64,000 nucleotides of DNA from Demequina sp. NBRC 110057 (GTDB lineage: Bacteria; Actinomycetota; Actinomycetes; Actinomycetales; Demequinaceae), in the NCBI RefSeq assembly GCF_002090175.1, contig NZ_BBRN01000003.1:372001-436000 (forward strand), read 5' to 3'. Both the position numbers and the translations under genes were made by a program. Shown here one piece after another: positions 48,830 to 56,574 of the stretch (its first letter is position 1; the number at the start of each line of letters is the position of its first letter). The notes below the pieces were generated by a model. The model worked only from the letters and a program-made list of their open reading frames with translations, did not search any database and was not told the DNA's origin.

Positions 48830-49408
48830 TTAGGCCAGGTCTAAGCCCGTCACCGCCGTGGCAGCGCTCACGAAGGTCGCGGCCACCGTGGCGGACCCGT
48901 CGAGGTAGCCGCCCACGAGCGCAGCGTCGCGCAGCATCACGAGCTGCGCCGCCGCCGCGTCCGGGTCCTCCACCCCCGCGGCCTCCGCCGCCGCAGCGAG
49001 CGTCTGACGGAACCACGCGCGGTGGGCGTCGATGAGTCCTCGCACCTCGGAGTCGGCGTCCGGATACTCGGCCGCCGCGTTGATGAAGGGGCATCCGCGG
49101 GTGTGCCGCTGAGCGATGTCCGCGGCGATGGCGGCGATGGCGAGCCCCAGCTGGCGCTCCGGCGCGGCAGCGGCCGCCGCTGCCGCCTGCCCGCGGATCG
49201 CGGCGTCCTCTCCCCTGAGGTACGCGAGCACGAGCCCCTCCTTACCCGCGAAGTGGCGGTACAGGGTGGCGCGGGGCACGCCCGCCTCGTTCACGATGCG
49301 GTCGATCCCGACCGCGTGGATGCCCTCCTCATAGAAGAGGGCCGATGCGGTGGCGAGGAGCCGCTCGCGAGGACCGTCGGGCGCGGATGCGGCGTGGGAG
49401 ATGGCCAT
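48830..49408 (-). CDS. TetR-family transcriptional repressor
   Basis: A 192-residue protein. The helix-turn-helix lies at about 25-55 (GIHAVGIDRIVNEAGVPRAT, LYRHFAGKEGLV) and a helical ligand domain follows. CPFINAAAEYPD is typical of the group regulating oxidoreductases and hydrolases. ATG 49408 is preferred because minus-strand TACCAT (49421-49416) overlaps the ATG at 49417 and ends 7 bases before 49408 (leaderless). One operator copy lies immediately upstream of that -10 and a better one before the divergent hydrolase gene. Confidence 0.9.
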   Translation of the reverse strand: MAISHAASAPDGPRERLLATASALFYEEGIHAVGIDRIVNEAGVPRATLYRHFAGKEGLVLAYLRGEDAAIRGQAAAAAAAAPERQLGLAIAAIAADIAQRHTRGCPFINAAAEYPDADSEVRGLIDAHRAWFRQTLAAAAEAAGVEDPDAAAAQLVMLRDAALVGGYLDGSATVAATFVSAATAVTGLDLA

Positions 49409-49423
49409 GTCAGTCATGGTACG

Positions 49424-49437
49424 GGAACGCTCATTCT
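49424..49437 (-). promoter_or_regulatory. TetR operator copy near the tetR-like promoter
   Basis: Read on the minus strand, AGAATGAGCGTTCC differs at three of 14 positions from the symmetric site at 49544-49557. It lies three bases upstream of the tetR -10 box, suiting autoregulation. Confidence 0.5.
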
Positions 49438-49543
49438 CGCTTGCGTATGCCTGCGCTATCGAGCCGGGAAGTGTTGACCCAGGTAAAACGCCTTTATCGA
49501 AACCTGAAGAGCAGATTCGAGGAATCGCGGAATGATTCAAACA

Positions 49544-49557
49544 AGAACGAACGTTCT
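49544..49557 (+). promoter_or_regulatory. TetR operator before the hydrolase gene
   Basis: AGAACG-AA-CGTTCT is a perfect inverted repeat, 87 bases before the hydrolase ATG. The surrounding 49480-49560 is much richer in A/T than the rest of the window, as expected of a promoter region. Confidence 0.6.
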
Positions 49558-49643
49558 CCCTCATGTCCGAGCCAACCGACCCGGATGCCAGGGGCCACCA
49601 GGCCCACCCGGGACCGGAAGTCCCTCGCACAAAGGACAGCATC

Positions 49644-50507
49644 ATGACCACCACGATCACCACCCGCGAAGCCCATCAGATCGCCGCCGCCAACGCCTCC
49701 GGCCGCCCCACCGCCCTGCTCGTACACGGGCTGTGGCTGCTCGCCGAGAGCTGGGACGCCTGGAAGACCCGCCTCGAGGACGCCGGCTACGCCGTCGTCG
49801 TCGCTGAGTGGCCTCACGAGGTCGAGGATGTCGCCACGGCTCGCCGCGACCCGTCATTCTTCGCCGGCGTCGGAGTCGGCGAGGTCACCGACCACGTCGC
49901 CGAGGTCGCGGCGGCGCTCACCCGCAAGCCGCTGCTCATCGGCCACTCGTTCGGCGGACTGCTGGTCCAGCGCGTCGCCGACCGCGGCCTGGCGAGCGCC
50001 ACGGTCGCCATCGACCCCGCACCGTTCAAGGGCGTCCTTCCCCTGCCGGCGTCCACGCTCAAGGCGTCGTTCCCCGTCCTGGGCAACCCGGCCAACCGCA
50101 AGCGCACGGTGACCCTCACCTTCAACCAGTTCCGGTACGGCTTCGCGAACGCCGTCAGCGAGGACGAGGCCACGGCCCTGTACGAGGCGCACCACATCGC
50201 GGCCCCCGGTCGCCCGCTGTTCCAGGCCGCCACGGCGAACGTCAACCCGAAGGCCGCGACTGCCCTCGACGTCACCAACCCCGAGCGCGGTCCGCTGCTG
50301 GTGATCTCCGGCGAGAAGGACACCATCGTCCCCCGCGCCATCGCCCACGCCGCCTATCGTCTCCAGTCGCGCAACGCGGCACCCACGGAGTTCGTGGAGC
50401 TCGACGGACGCGGACACTCCCTCACCATCGACTCGGGGTGGGTCGAGGTGGCCGACACCGCGCTCGCCTTCGCGGCGCGTCACGCGGGAGTCCCCGCCGT
50501 CGCCTGA
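49644..50507 (+). CDS. Alpha/beta hydrolase
   Basis: A 287-residue alpha/beta-hydrolase fold protein with no signal peptide. It has the oxyanion region LLVHGLWLLAESWD, nucleophile elbow GHSFGG (Ser near 110), acid in GEKDTIVP and catalytic His in GRGHSLTID. AAAGGA lies seven bases before ATG 49644. It is divergent from, and probably repressed by, the TetR protein; the substrate is unknown. A perfect 18-bp-arm terminator ends it. Confidence 0.9.
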   Translation: MTTTITTREAHQIAAANASGRPTALLVHGLWLLAESWDAWKTRLEDAGYAVVVAEWPHEVEDVATARRDPSFFAGVGVGEVTDHVAEVAAALTRKPLLIGHSFGGLLVQRVADRGLASATVAIDPAPFKGVLPLPASTLKASFPVLGNPANRKRTVTLTFNQFRYGFANAVSEDEATALYEAHHIAAPGRPLFQAATANVNPKAATALDVTNPERGPLLVISGEKDTIVPRAIAHAAYRLQSRNAAPTEFVELDGRGHSLTIDSGWVEVADTALAFAARHAGVPAVA

Positions 50508-50518
50508 CCCGCGAGCCC

Positions 50519-50558
50519 CCGGGGCCCGGCCGCCGACGCCTCGGCGGCCGGGCCCCGG
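50519..50558 (+). terminator. Terminator of the hydrolase gene
   Basis: Perfect 18-base arms 50519-50536 and 50541-50558 flank the loop CGCC. Confidence 0.8.
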
Positions 50559-50577
50559 CGCGTCTTAGGGTGGCGCC

Positions 50578-51363
50578 ATGGAAGACGAGGCGCTCACCGG
50601 CGGAAACATGGGCAACGTGCGCCGCGCGGGCGACAAGGTAACCCGTCCCGCCGGACCCTGGACGCCCGCCGTGCATCGCCTCTTGCACCACCTGGCCGCG
50701 GCGGAAGTCGGCGACGTTCCCGCACCGGTGGCCGTGAGCGCCGACGGGACGCGCGAGACCCTCACCTTCGTCGAGGGCGACGTCCCCGCCTACCCGATGC
50801 CGGCGTGGGTCTGGAGCGAGCAGGCCTTGGACTCGTCGGCCAGGCTGCTGCGACGGCTCCACGACGCCACCGTCGAGGCGGTGCGCGAGGGACCGTGGCG
50901 CTCTCCGACGCGAGAGCCCGCGGAGGTGATATGCCACCACGACTTCGCTCCGTACAACCTCGTCTTCCACGACGGCGCCGCGGTGGGCGCGATCGACTGG
51001 GACTTCGCCGCCCCAGGGCCGCGAGTCTGGGACCTCGCCTACCTCGCGTATCGGATCGTGCCGCTCACCACCGAGGACGTCGGCGACGGCTTCGGCCCAC
51101 GCGACCGCGAGGCCCGCCTTCAGCGCCTGGTCGACGCCTACGGAGCGGAGACGTCGGTCGCCGAGGTGCTCGCGGTCGCGGCCGACCGCCTGGCGGCCCT
51201 GGCCACGTTTTCCGACGACCAGGCGATCGCGCAGGGGCGGCCGGAGCTGGCCAACCACGCGGCCCTGTACCGGCGCGACGCCGCAACCCTGCAGGGCGGC
51301 GCTATGCCGCGCGCGCTCGGCGTCCCCGCCAACGGACCACTGCCGAGGCCCCGCCGGCGATGA
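50578..51363 (+). CDS. Aminoglycoside phosphotransferase (APH)-like kinase
   Basis: A 261-residue APH/choline-kinase fold protein. It has the catalytic loop CHHDFAPYNLVF (Brenner motif HxDxxxxN) and the metal-binding IDWDFA. The N-terminal nucleotide lobe is short. Most chromosomal members phosphorylate unknown small molecules; a resistance role cannot be inferred. The ATG is 6 bases after TAGGGT (50566-50571), so it is leaderless. Its last 62 bases overlap a convergent small membrane-protein gene. Confidence 0.85.
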   Translation: MEDEALTGGNMGNVRRAGDKVTRPAGPWTPAVHRLLHHLAAAEVGDVPAPVAVSADGTRETLTFVEGDVPAYPMPAWVWSEQALDSSARLLRRLHDATVEAVREGPWRSPTREPAEVICHHDFAPYNLVFHDGAAVGAIDWDFAAPGPRVWDLAYLAYRIVPLTTEDVGDGFGPRDREARLQRLVDAYGAETSVAEVLAVAADRLAALATFSDDQAIAQGRPELANHAALYRRDAATLQGGAMPRALGVPANGPLPRPRRR

Positions 51364-51544
51364 GCGCGGCTCCCACCCACGGCCAGGGGCTGGGCACGTT
51401 GTCGACCGAGCCGCCGGCCTCGATATAGGCCACATGTTCGGGCGTCATGACCGTCCAGCCGCGAAGAAAGAGGGCCGCCGCGGCGACCCCCAAGGTCACC
51501 CAGGCCACCTGCCACGCCTCCGGTCGCCTTAAACGTCTCGCCAT
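51302..51544 (-). CDS. Small two-helix membrane protein, unknown
   Basis: An 80-residue protein with two hydrophobic stretches (VAWVTLGVAAAALFL and VGAALIAGGASAVV) separated by a polar loop, and basic termini (MARRLRRPE, RWRGRRARAA), predicting an N-in/C-in hairpin. ATG 51544 is preferred to a start 14 codons upstream. It overlaps the APH-like gene tail to tail by 62 bases. No family recognised; the composition pattern argues for a real gene, but evidence is modest. Confidence 0.5.
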   Translation of the reverse strand: MARRLRRPEAWQVAWVTLGVAAAALFLRGWTVMTPEHVAYIEAGGSVDNVPSPWPWVGAALIAGGASAVVRWRGRRARAA

Positions 51545-51661
51545 CGCGTCCACCCCCACCCCATTCGGGCCACTCCCCCGCGGCACCCGACCCGCGCCCG
51601 CTCCGGCACGGTGAGGTCAGCGTAGTGGAGGCGAGCCCCGCATCGGCCACCCAGAAACGAC

Positions 51662-51693
51662 GAAAGCCCGGCTCCATCTGGAGCCGGGCTTTC
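51662..51693 (-). terminator. Terminator of tRNA-Lys
   Basis: GAAAGCCCGGCTCC (51662-51675) pairs exactly with GGAGCCGGGCTTTC (51680-51693), leaving a T-rich end on the minus strand, two bases past the tRNA. Confidence 0.85.
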
Positions 51694-51695
51694 AC

Positions 51696-51771
<76 letters not shown>

Positions 51772-51870
51772 TTGACCGCTTCCGTGCGGTGCGAGAGTCA
51801 ACTGTAGCACCAGTTTCGGTGACTGTGAAATCGGCCCCCGGCCCCGCATCGACGACGATACCGTTGACCC

Positions 51871-52344
51871 ATGAGCGACACCCGTCTGAGCATCGGCGAC
51901 ACCGCCCCCGACTTCACCGCGACCACCGACCAGGGCACCTTCACCCTGTCCGAGCAGCGCGGCAAGCACGTCATCCTGTACTTCTACCCCGCCGCCATGA
52001 CCCCCGGCTGCACCACCGAGGCGTGCGACTTCCGCGACTCCCTCGACGCTCTGCAGGCCAAGGGCTACGAGGTGGTGGGCATCTCCAAGGACACCCCCGA
52101 GAAGCTCGCGCAGTTCCGCGAGGCCGAGGGTCTTACCTTCACCCTCGTGTCCGACCCCGAGACCTCCATCCAGGAGACCTACGGCGCGTGGGGCGAGAAG
52201 ATGAACTACGGCAAGACCATCGTCGGCTCCATCCGCTCCACCATCGTCGTGGACCCCGAGGGCACGGTCGAGCTCGCGCTGTACAACGTTAAGGCCACCG
52301 GCCACGTGGCGCGCGTGCGCCGCGAGCTAGGCGTCGACGCGTAA
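51871..52344 (+). CDS. bcp: Thioredoxin-dependent peroxiredoxin (Bcp/PrxQ)
   Basis: A 157-residue atypical 2-Cys peroxiredoxin that reduces H2O2 and organic peroxides in the cytoplasm. The active site is YPAAMTPGCTTEACDFRD, with peroxidatic Cys near 47 and resolving Cys five residues later (CxxxxC). The Arg for the catalytic triad lies in GSIRSTIVV. The ATG is 6 bases after TACCGT (51859-51864), so it is leaderless. A terminator follows. Confidence 0.96.
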   Translation: MSDTRLSIGDTAPDFTATTDQGTFTLSEQRGKHVILYFYPAAMTPGCTTEACDFRDSLDALQAKGYEVVGISKDTPEKLAQFREAEGLTFTLVSDPETSIQETYGAWGEKMNYGKTIVGSIRSTIVVDPEGTVELALYNVKATGHVARVRRELGVDA

Positions 52345-52357
52345 CGACCCGCGCGAC

Positions 52358-52388
52358 AAGGCCCGGACCCCGTGGGGTCCGGGCCTTT
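52358..52388 (+). terminator. Terminator of bcp
   Basis: AAGGCCCGGACCCC (52358-52371) pairs exactly with GGGGTCCGGGCCTT (52374-52387), followed by T. A GGCCGATGC word follows at 52398. Confidence 0.8.
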
Positions 52389-52412
52389 CGTCTGTCCGGC
52401 CGATGCGACGGC

Positions 52413-53135
52413 TCAGCCGGCCAGCAGCCTCGCCCTGAGCCTCGCGAGGGTCTCGTCGTCTCCCCCGTGCGCGAGGTACCAGGCCTCGACGCCGCCCTCG
52501 GCATCCCAGCGGTCAAGCACGAACTGGATGGCGTGGCGAGGCGCGTCGAGCAGCTCGCTCGCGCTCTGAGAGACGGCCGCGGCCGCGAACTCGGGCCGCA
52601 TGCCGCGCATCATGCGGGCCAGCACGCCACCCATGTGGGTGGCCGTGGTGGTGTAGTCGTCGACGATGTCCTGCCGCTCCGCGCCCAGCAGCGCGAGCAC
52701 GAGGGCCGCGAGCACCCCCGTGCGATCCTTGCCCGCGGAGCAGTGCATGAGCACCGGCGCCTCGGCGTTGGCCACCTCTGCCACGCCGCGGGTGAGCGCC
52801 GCGGCCGAGGCTCCCTCGGTCATGCGCGCGTAGAGCGCCTCGAGCGACATCGCGGTCTGGCGGGCGCGCTCACCGGTGAGGTCGGCCTCGTCGAGCACCG
52901 GCAGGTCCACCACGCGGGACGCGTCCGCGAGCGCGTGCGGGTGTGCCTTCTCGGCCAGTCCGCGCATGTCGATCACGGTGGCCGGCGGCCACGGACGGAG
53001 TCCCTCCGGCGCCTCGTCTCCGGCCGCGGGGGCGTCCGACCGGAACAGGATTCCCGGCGCCACGATGGCCGATGCCGCGGCGAGGTCCCGGGCGTTGGCG
53101 AGCCTGGGTTGGGGGTCGGGTAGGGCGTCGAGCAT
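52413..53135 (-). CDS. Tyrosine/dual-specificity protein phosphatase
   Basis: A 240-residue cytoplasmic phosphatase of the actinobacterial PtpB-like family. The P-loop is HCSAGKDRTG (Cys nucleophile near 152). Upstream lies the N-terminal ANARDLAAASAIVAPGILFR motif and the likely general acid in LDEADLTGER. Lys after Gly in the P-loop is typical of PtpB/lipid-phosphatase-like members, so phosphoinositide or phospho-Ser activity is possible. ATG 53135 has AGGAGG six bases upstream. Confidence 0.88.
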   Translation of the reverse strand: MLDALPDPQPRLANARDLAAASAIVAPGILFRSDAPAAGDEAPEGLRPWPPATVIDMRGLAEKAHPHALADASRVVDLPVLDEADLTGERARQTAMSLEALYARMTEGASAAALTRGVAEVANAEAPVLMHCSAGKDRTGVLAALVLALLGAERQDIVDDYTTTATHMGGVLARMMRGMRPEFAAAAVSQSASELLDAPRHAIQFVLDRWDAEGGVEAWYLAHGGDDETLARLRARLLAG

Positions 53136-53293
53136 GGGGGCCTCCTGGGCACGCGGCGGGATGGTCCCACCCTGCCAGAGCCGGGCCGGACGGGAGGGAA
53201 TGACCCGCATCTGCCCCTGGGACGCGTCGAGGCCCGAAAGGTGGTCGAGGCCTACCCCATTAAGGAGGGTGCGGGCGTGGAAGAATGACGGCC

Positions 53294-54274
53294 ATGCGTC
53301 GCATCGTCCCTGCTGCCGCCGCCATCGTCGCGGCCCTCACCCTGTCCTCCTGCGCCTCGGCCGACCCCACCACCGCCCAGGACCCGCGCGTGGATGAGCA
53401 GTGGGGGCTCGACGCGGTGAGCTCGCGCGAGTCCTGGGAGTACGCGACAGGCGACGGCGTGGTGATCGCGATCGTCGACACCGGCGTGGACGACGGCCAC
53501 CGCGACCTGCGCCGTCAGATGGTGCGCGGAATCGACCTGGTGGACGACGACCGCAACCCCAAGGACGAGAACGGTCACGGCACCCACGTGGCAGGCATCG
53601 CCGCCGCCGCCGCCAACGACTACGGCATCATCGGCGCCGCGCCCGACGCGAAGATCATGCCCATCCGCGCGCTCGACGAGAACGGCGCGGGCTCCAACTC
53701 GACCATCGCCGAGGGCATCGACTGGGCGGTGGACCACGGCGCCGACGTCATCAACCTCTCGCTCGACGAGACCGGCCTGCTGGGGCGCATCGAGAAGGGC
53801 GGGCCCGTCAACGACGCGATCACGCGTGCGGACGAGGCGGGGGTGGTCGTGGTGGCCGCCTCCGGCAACGCAGGCGAGGTGGGCCAGCAGTACCGGTTCG
53901 GCGTCCACGTGCTCGTGGTCAACGCGTCGAACAAGGCGGGAACCGCCACCTACTTCTCGAATGTGGGCGACGCGCGTGCCGTGGCGGCGCCCGGCGTGGA
54001 CATCCTGTCGACGGTGCCCACGTATGCGACCACCATGTTCCCCGACGGCACCGACGGCTACGAGACCATGGCGGGCACGTCAATGGCGTCGCCGCTGGTC
54101 GCGGGGGTCGCCGCGCAGCTCATCTCCGCCGGCGTGCCGAGCGAGGAGGTCATCGACCTCATCACCGACACCGCCTCCAACCCGGACGGGCTCGCGGGCC
54201 TCGGCAACGGCATCGTCGACGCGAAGGCAGCGCTGGTCGAGGCCGTCGCGCGCGGACTCATCACCGCCGAGTAG
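53294..54274 (+). CDS. Subtilisin-like serine protease (S8), predicted lipoprotein
   Basis: A 326-residue protein with a signal peptide and lipobox LTLSSC (Cys near 20). The S8 domain starts about 20 residues later (QWGLDAVSSRESWEYATGDG). The triad lies in AIVDTGVDDGHRDL (Asp), NGHGTHVAGI (His) and AGTSMASPLVAG (Ser), with the oxyanion Asn in AASGNAG. No I9 propeptide is present, which is odd for an extracellular subtilase. ATG 53294 is chosen because GGAAGA lies nine bases before it and directly abuts ATG 53285. Its 3' end overlaps the convergent epimerase gene by 14 bases. Confidence 0.9.
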   Translation: MRRIVPAAAAIVAALTLSSCASADPTTAQDPRVDEQWGLDAVSSRESWEYATGDGVVIAIVDTGVDDGHRDLRRQMVRGIDLVDDDRNPKDENGHGTHVAGIAAAAANDYGIIGAAPDAKIMPIRALDENGAGSNSTIAEGIDWAVDHGADVINLSLDETGLLGRIEKGGPVNDAITRADEAGVVVVAASGNAGEVGQQYRFGVHVLVVNASNKAGTATYFSNVGDARAVAAPGVDILSTVPTYATTMFPDGTDGYETMAGTSMASPLVAGVAAQLISAGVPSEEVIDLITDTASNPDGLAGLGNGIVDAKAALVEAVARGLITAE

Positions 54275-54854
54275 TCCCCGCGTCCGTCACCTGGACCACG
54301 CCGGCAGGCGCGTCCAGCAGACCCATGGTCTCGGCTGCGGCCGTGTCGATGTGGACGCGGAACTCGCTGCGCGGTGCCTGCTCGGTCCACGTGCCGGGCC
54401 CGTAGAACAGCCCGTAGCGGATGGCAAGGCCGTCGACGGCGGCCACCGCCGCCTCGAGGTAGTCCACCGCGCGCTGCGCGAGCCCCGGCAGGGGAAACGC
54501 CACGGACTGGGCGATCACCCTGGCGTCGACGGCCGATGCCGCGGCGATCAGGGCATCGGTCCCCACCGTCCGCACCCGCCCCAGCCCGCGCGCCTTGAGC
54601 AGCAGGGCCGACTTGCGGTCGGGGAGGTTGGTCGCCTGATGCATCACGACGTCGGGGTGGTGCTCGTGGGCGAGGGTGAGCATTGCTGCCCTGTCCATGA
54701 CGTCCGCGACGATGGGCGTCGCGCCGGCGGCGGCGAGCAGCGCCGCCTTGGACGGCGTGCGCGTGATTCCCACCACGTCGTGCCCCGCGTCCACCATGAG
54801 CGGCACCAGGCGCGCCCCGATGACCCCCGTCGCTCCCGCCAGCAGGATCCTCAT
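54261..54854 (-). CDS. NAD(P)-dependent epimerase-like protein, shortened
   Basis: A 197-residue Rossmann protein with dinucleotide motif GATGVIGARL at the N-terminus and the epimerase-like RYGLFYGPGTWTEQ near 150. The extended SDR relatives run about 290-310 residues; here the segment after QSVAFPLPG is unusually short and the C-terminal substrate domain is almost absent. It may be a degraded copy or a natural short form; the frame is intact. The ATG is 6 bases after minus-strand TACGTT (54866-54861), arguing that it is still expressed. Confidence 0.75.
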   Translation of the reverse strand: MRILLAGATGVIGARLVPLMVDAGHDVVGITRTPSKAALLAAAGATPIVADVMDRAAMLTLAHEHHPDVVMHQATNLPDRKSALLLKARGLGRVRTVGTDALIAAASAVDARVIAQSVAFPLPGLAQRAVDYLEAAVAAVDGLAIRYGLFYGPGTWTEQAPRSEFRVHIDTAAAETMGLLDAPAGVVQVTDAGTTRR

Positions 54855-54906
54855 GCTCTCAACGTAGGCCCGCCGCCGTCGCGGCGCGCGGCGAGCACCA
54901 GGGGCG

Positions 54907-56067
54907 TTACCGACTCGAGACGCGGCGGGCGCGCGCGACGGCGTCCGGGAGGACCGCCATGAGAGCGTCGATTTCGGCGGCCGTGGTGCCGGGGCCCAGG
55001 GAGACGCGCAGCGTCGAGGCCGCGTCCGCGTCCGACCTGCCCATGGCCTGCACCACGTGGCTCGCCTGCACGACGCCCGCCACGCAGGCCGATCCGTTGG
55101 ACACCTCGACGCCGTGGCTGTCGAGCACGTAGAGCATCGCCTCGCCCGGCGCCCCTGGCACCACCAGGTGCACGATGCCGGGCAGGCGCCCGTCGCCGGG
55201 CGGCGGTCCGGAGACCGTCACCTCGGGAATCGCCGCGCGCACGCGCTCCTCGAGGTCGCGCTGCAGCGCCCGCAGCCTCGTCGCCTCGCCGGCGGCGGAG
55301 GCCACCGCCTCTTCCACTGCGACCGCGGCCGCCGCCGCGCCCGCGGGGTCGAGCGTCCCCGAGCGGATCGACCGCTCCTGCCCGCCGCCGTGCGACACGG
55401 GGGTCAGGCGCGCGTCGCGCCGCACCAGCAACGCGCCCACCCCCACCGGGCCGCCCACCTTGTGGGCCGACAACGCGAGGGTGGTGAGCCCGCTGTCGCC
55501 AAAGTGCACCGGCAGGTGGCCGACTGCCTGGACGGCGTCGGAGTGCACGGGAACGCCGCGTGCCGTCGCGAGCTCGACGACCCAAGCCACCGGCTGCACC
55601 GTGCCCACCTCGTTATTTGCCCACATCACCGACGCGAGGGCCGTGGGCCCCGCGAGCGCCTCCTCGAGCGCGGCGAGGTCCACGACGCCCTCGCCGTCGA
55701 CGCCCACCTCCACCGCATCGGCGCCCTCGTGGGAGGCGAGCCAGCGCACGGGGTCCAGCCCCGCGTGGTGCTCGATCGCACTCGTGACCACGCGCGCGAG
55801 AGACGGGTCCGCTGCGTGCCGCGCCCAATACAGGCCCTTGATCGCGAGGTTGTCCGCCTCGGTGCCGCCCGAGGTCCAGACCACCTCCGTGGGGTGGGCG
55901 CCGAGCGCGGCAGCGAGTCGCTCGCGGGCCTCCTCGACGACGGCCCGCGCACGCCGGCCGGCTCCGTGCAGGGCCGAGGCGTTGCCCACCTGGCGGGAGG
56001 CCTCGAGCCAGGCCAGGCGCGCCGCGTCCGTCATGGGCGAGGTGGCGGCGTGGTCGAGGTAGGTCAC
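54907..56067 (-). CDS. Cysteine desulfurase (IscS/NifS-like)
   Basis: A 386-residue PLP enzyme that moves sulfur from cysteine to a persulfide for Fe-S clusters and thio-cofactors. Motifs: YLDHAATSPM, TSGGTEADNLAIKG, EHHAGLDPVRWLA, the PLP Lys in LSAHKVGGP near 205 and the active Cys in SNGSACVAG near 330. Short loop spacing around that Cys indicates the class I (IscS/NifS) type. The start is GTG 56067, 7 bases after minus-strand TACACT (56080-56075). The usual actinobacterial partner, a tRNA 2-thiouridylase (mnmA), is not adjacent on this side; SufS is unlikely given the motifs. Confidence 0.93.
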   Translation of the reverse strand: MTYLDHAATSPMTDAARLAWLEASRQVGNASALHGAGRRARAVVEEARERLAAALGAHPTEVVWTSGGTEADNLAIKGLYWARHAADPSLARVVTSAIEHHAGLDPVRWLASHEGADAVEVGVDGEGVVDLAALEEALAGPTALASVMWANNEVGTVQPVAWVVELATARGVPVHSDAVQAVGHLPVHFGDSGLTTLALSAHKVGGPVGVGALLVRRDARLTPVSHGGGQERSIRSGTLDPAGAAAAAVAVEEAVASAAGEATRLRALQRDLEERVRAAIPEVTVSGPPPGDGRLPGIVHLVVPGAPGEAMLYVLDSHGVEVSNGSACVAGVVQASHVVQAMGRSDADAASTLRVSLGPGTTAAEIDALMAVLPDAVARARRVSSR

Positions 56068-56105
56068 GGCGACCAGTGTAGGAAGCGCCGCGCTACGGTG
56101 GCGGC

Positions 56106-56516
56106 ATGACCGAGATTCCCGGCAGCCAGCGCCTCCACCAGCTCGCGCTCCTCGCGCTCGACCACGGCATCGCCTCCGCCGAGGACGGCCCCGTCCTCGC
56201 GTTCGCCGTCGAGGAGGACGCCGAGGGACGCCGCACGCTCGGCCGTTTCCCGTCCGAGACGCTCGAGGAGGGCCTGATCCACGCCCGTGCTCACCTGCGC
56301 GAGTCGGAGGCCCACCTCATCGCCGTGTGCTTCGACGGGTTCGTCACGCTCGAGGAGGGCCGCTTCGACGCGGTGTGGGTGATGGCCCAGGAGCGAGGCA
56401 TGGAGCACTCCCAGTCGTTCTTCCAGCGCTACCGCCCCGCGGACCACGCGGAGGGATTCGCGTCGCTCGGCAACGCCGGCTATGGGGGCCCGTCCGACCC
56501 GCTGTACAAGCCCTGA
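56106..56516 (+). CDS. Hypothetical cytoplasmic protein
   Basis: A 136-residue acidic, soluble protein with no signal or membrane segment and no recognised motif. It looks like a single alpha/beta domain (FAVEEDAEGRRTLGRF; AHLIAVCFDGFVTLEEGRFD; GMEHSQSFFQRYRP). The ATG is 6 bases after TACGGT (56094-56099), so it is leaderless and divergent from the cysteine desulfurase with only 38 bases between the start codons. A terminator made from an inverted GGCCGATGC pair follows. Confidence 0.75.
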   Translation: MTEIPGSQRLHQLALLALDHGIASAEDGPVLAFAVEEDAEGRRTLGRFPSETLEEGLIHARAHLRESEAHLIAVCFDGFVTLEEGRFDAVWVMAQERGMEHSQSFFQRYRPADHAEGFASLGNAGYGGPSDPLYKP

Positions 56517-56520
56517 ACGC

Positions 56521-56564
56521 ACGGAGGGCCGATGCGGATGTCGCCATCCGCATCGGCCCTCCGT
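56521..56564. terminator. Bidirectional terminator made of an inverted GGCCGATGC pair
   Basis: Perfect 20-base arms 56521-56540 and 56545-56564 flank TCGC. The 9-mer copies lie at 56527-56535 and 56550-56558. It sits between two convergent genes. Confidence 0.88.
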
Positions 56565-56574
56565 GGTGCAGCGG

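Noticed and set aside
50578..51363. Calling the APH-like kinase an antibiotic-resistance gene
   Set aside because: Only the general kinase motifs are present and the context is ordinary chromosomal genes. Most such proteins are not resistance enzymes.
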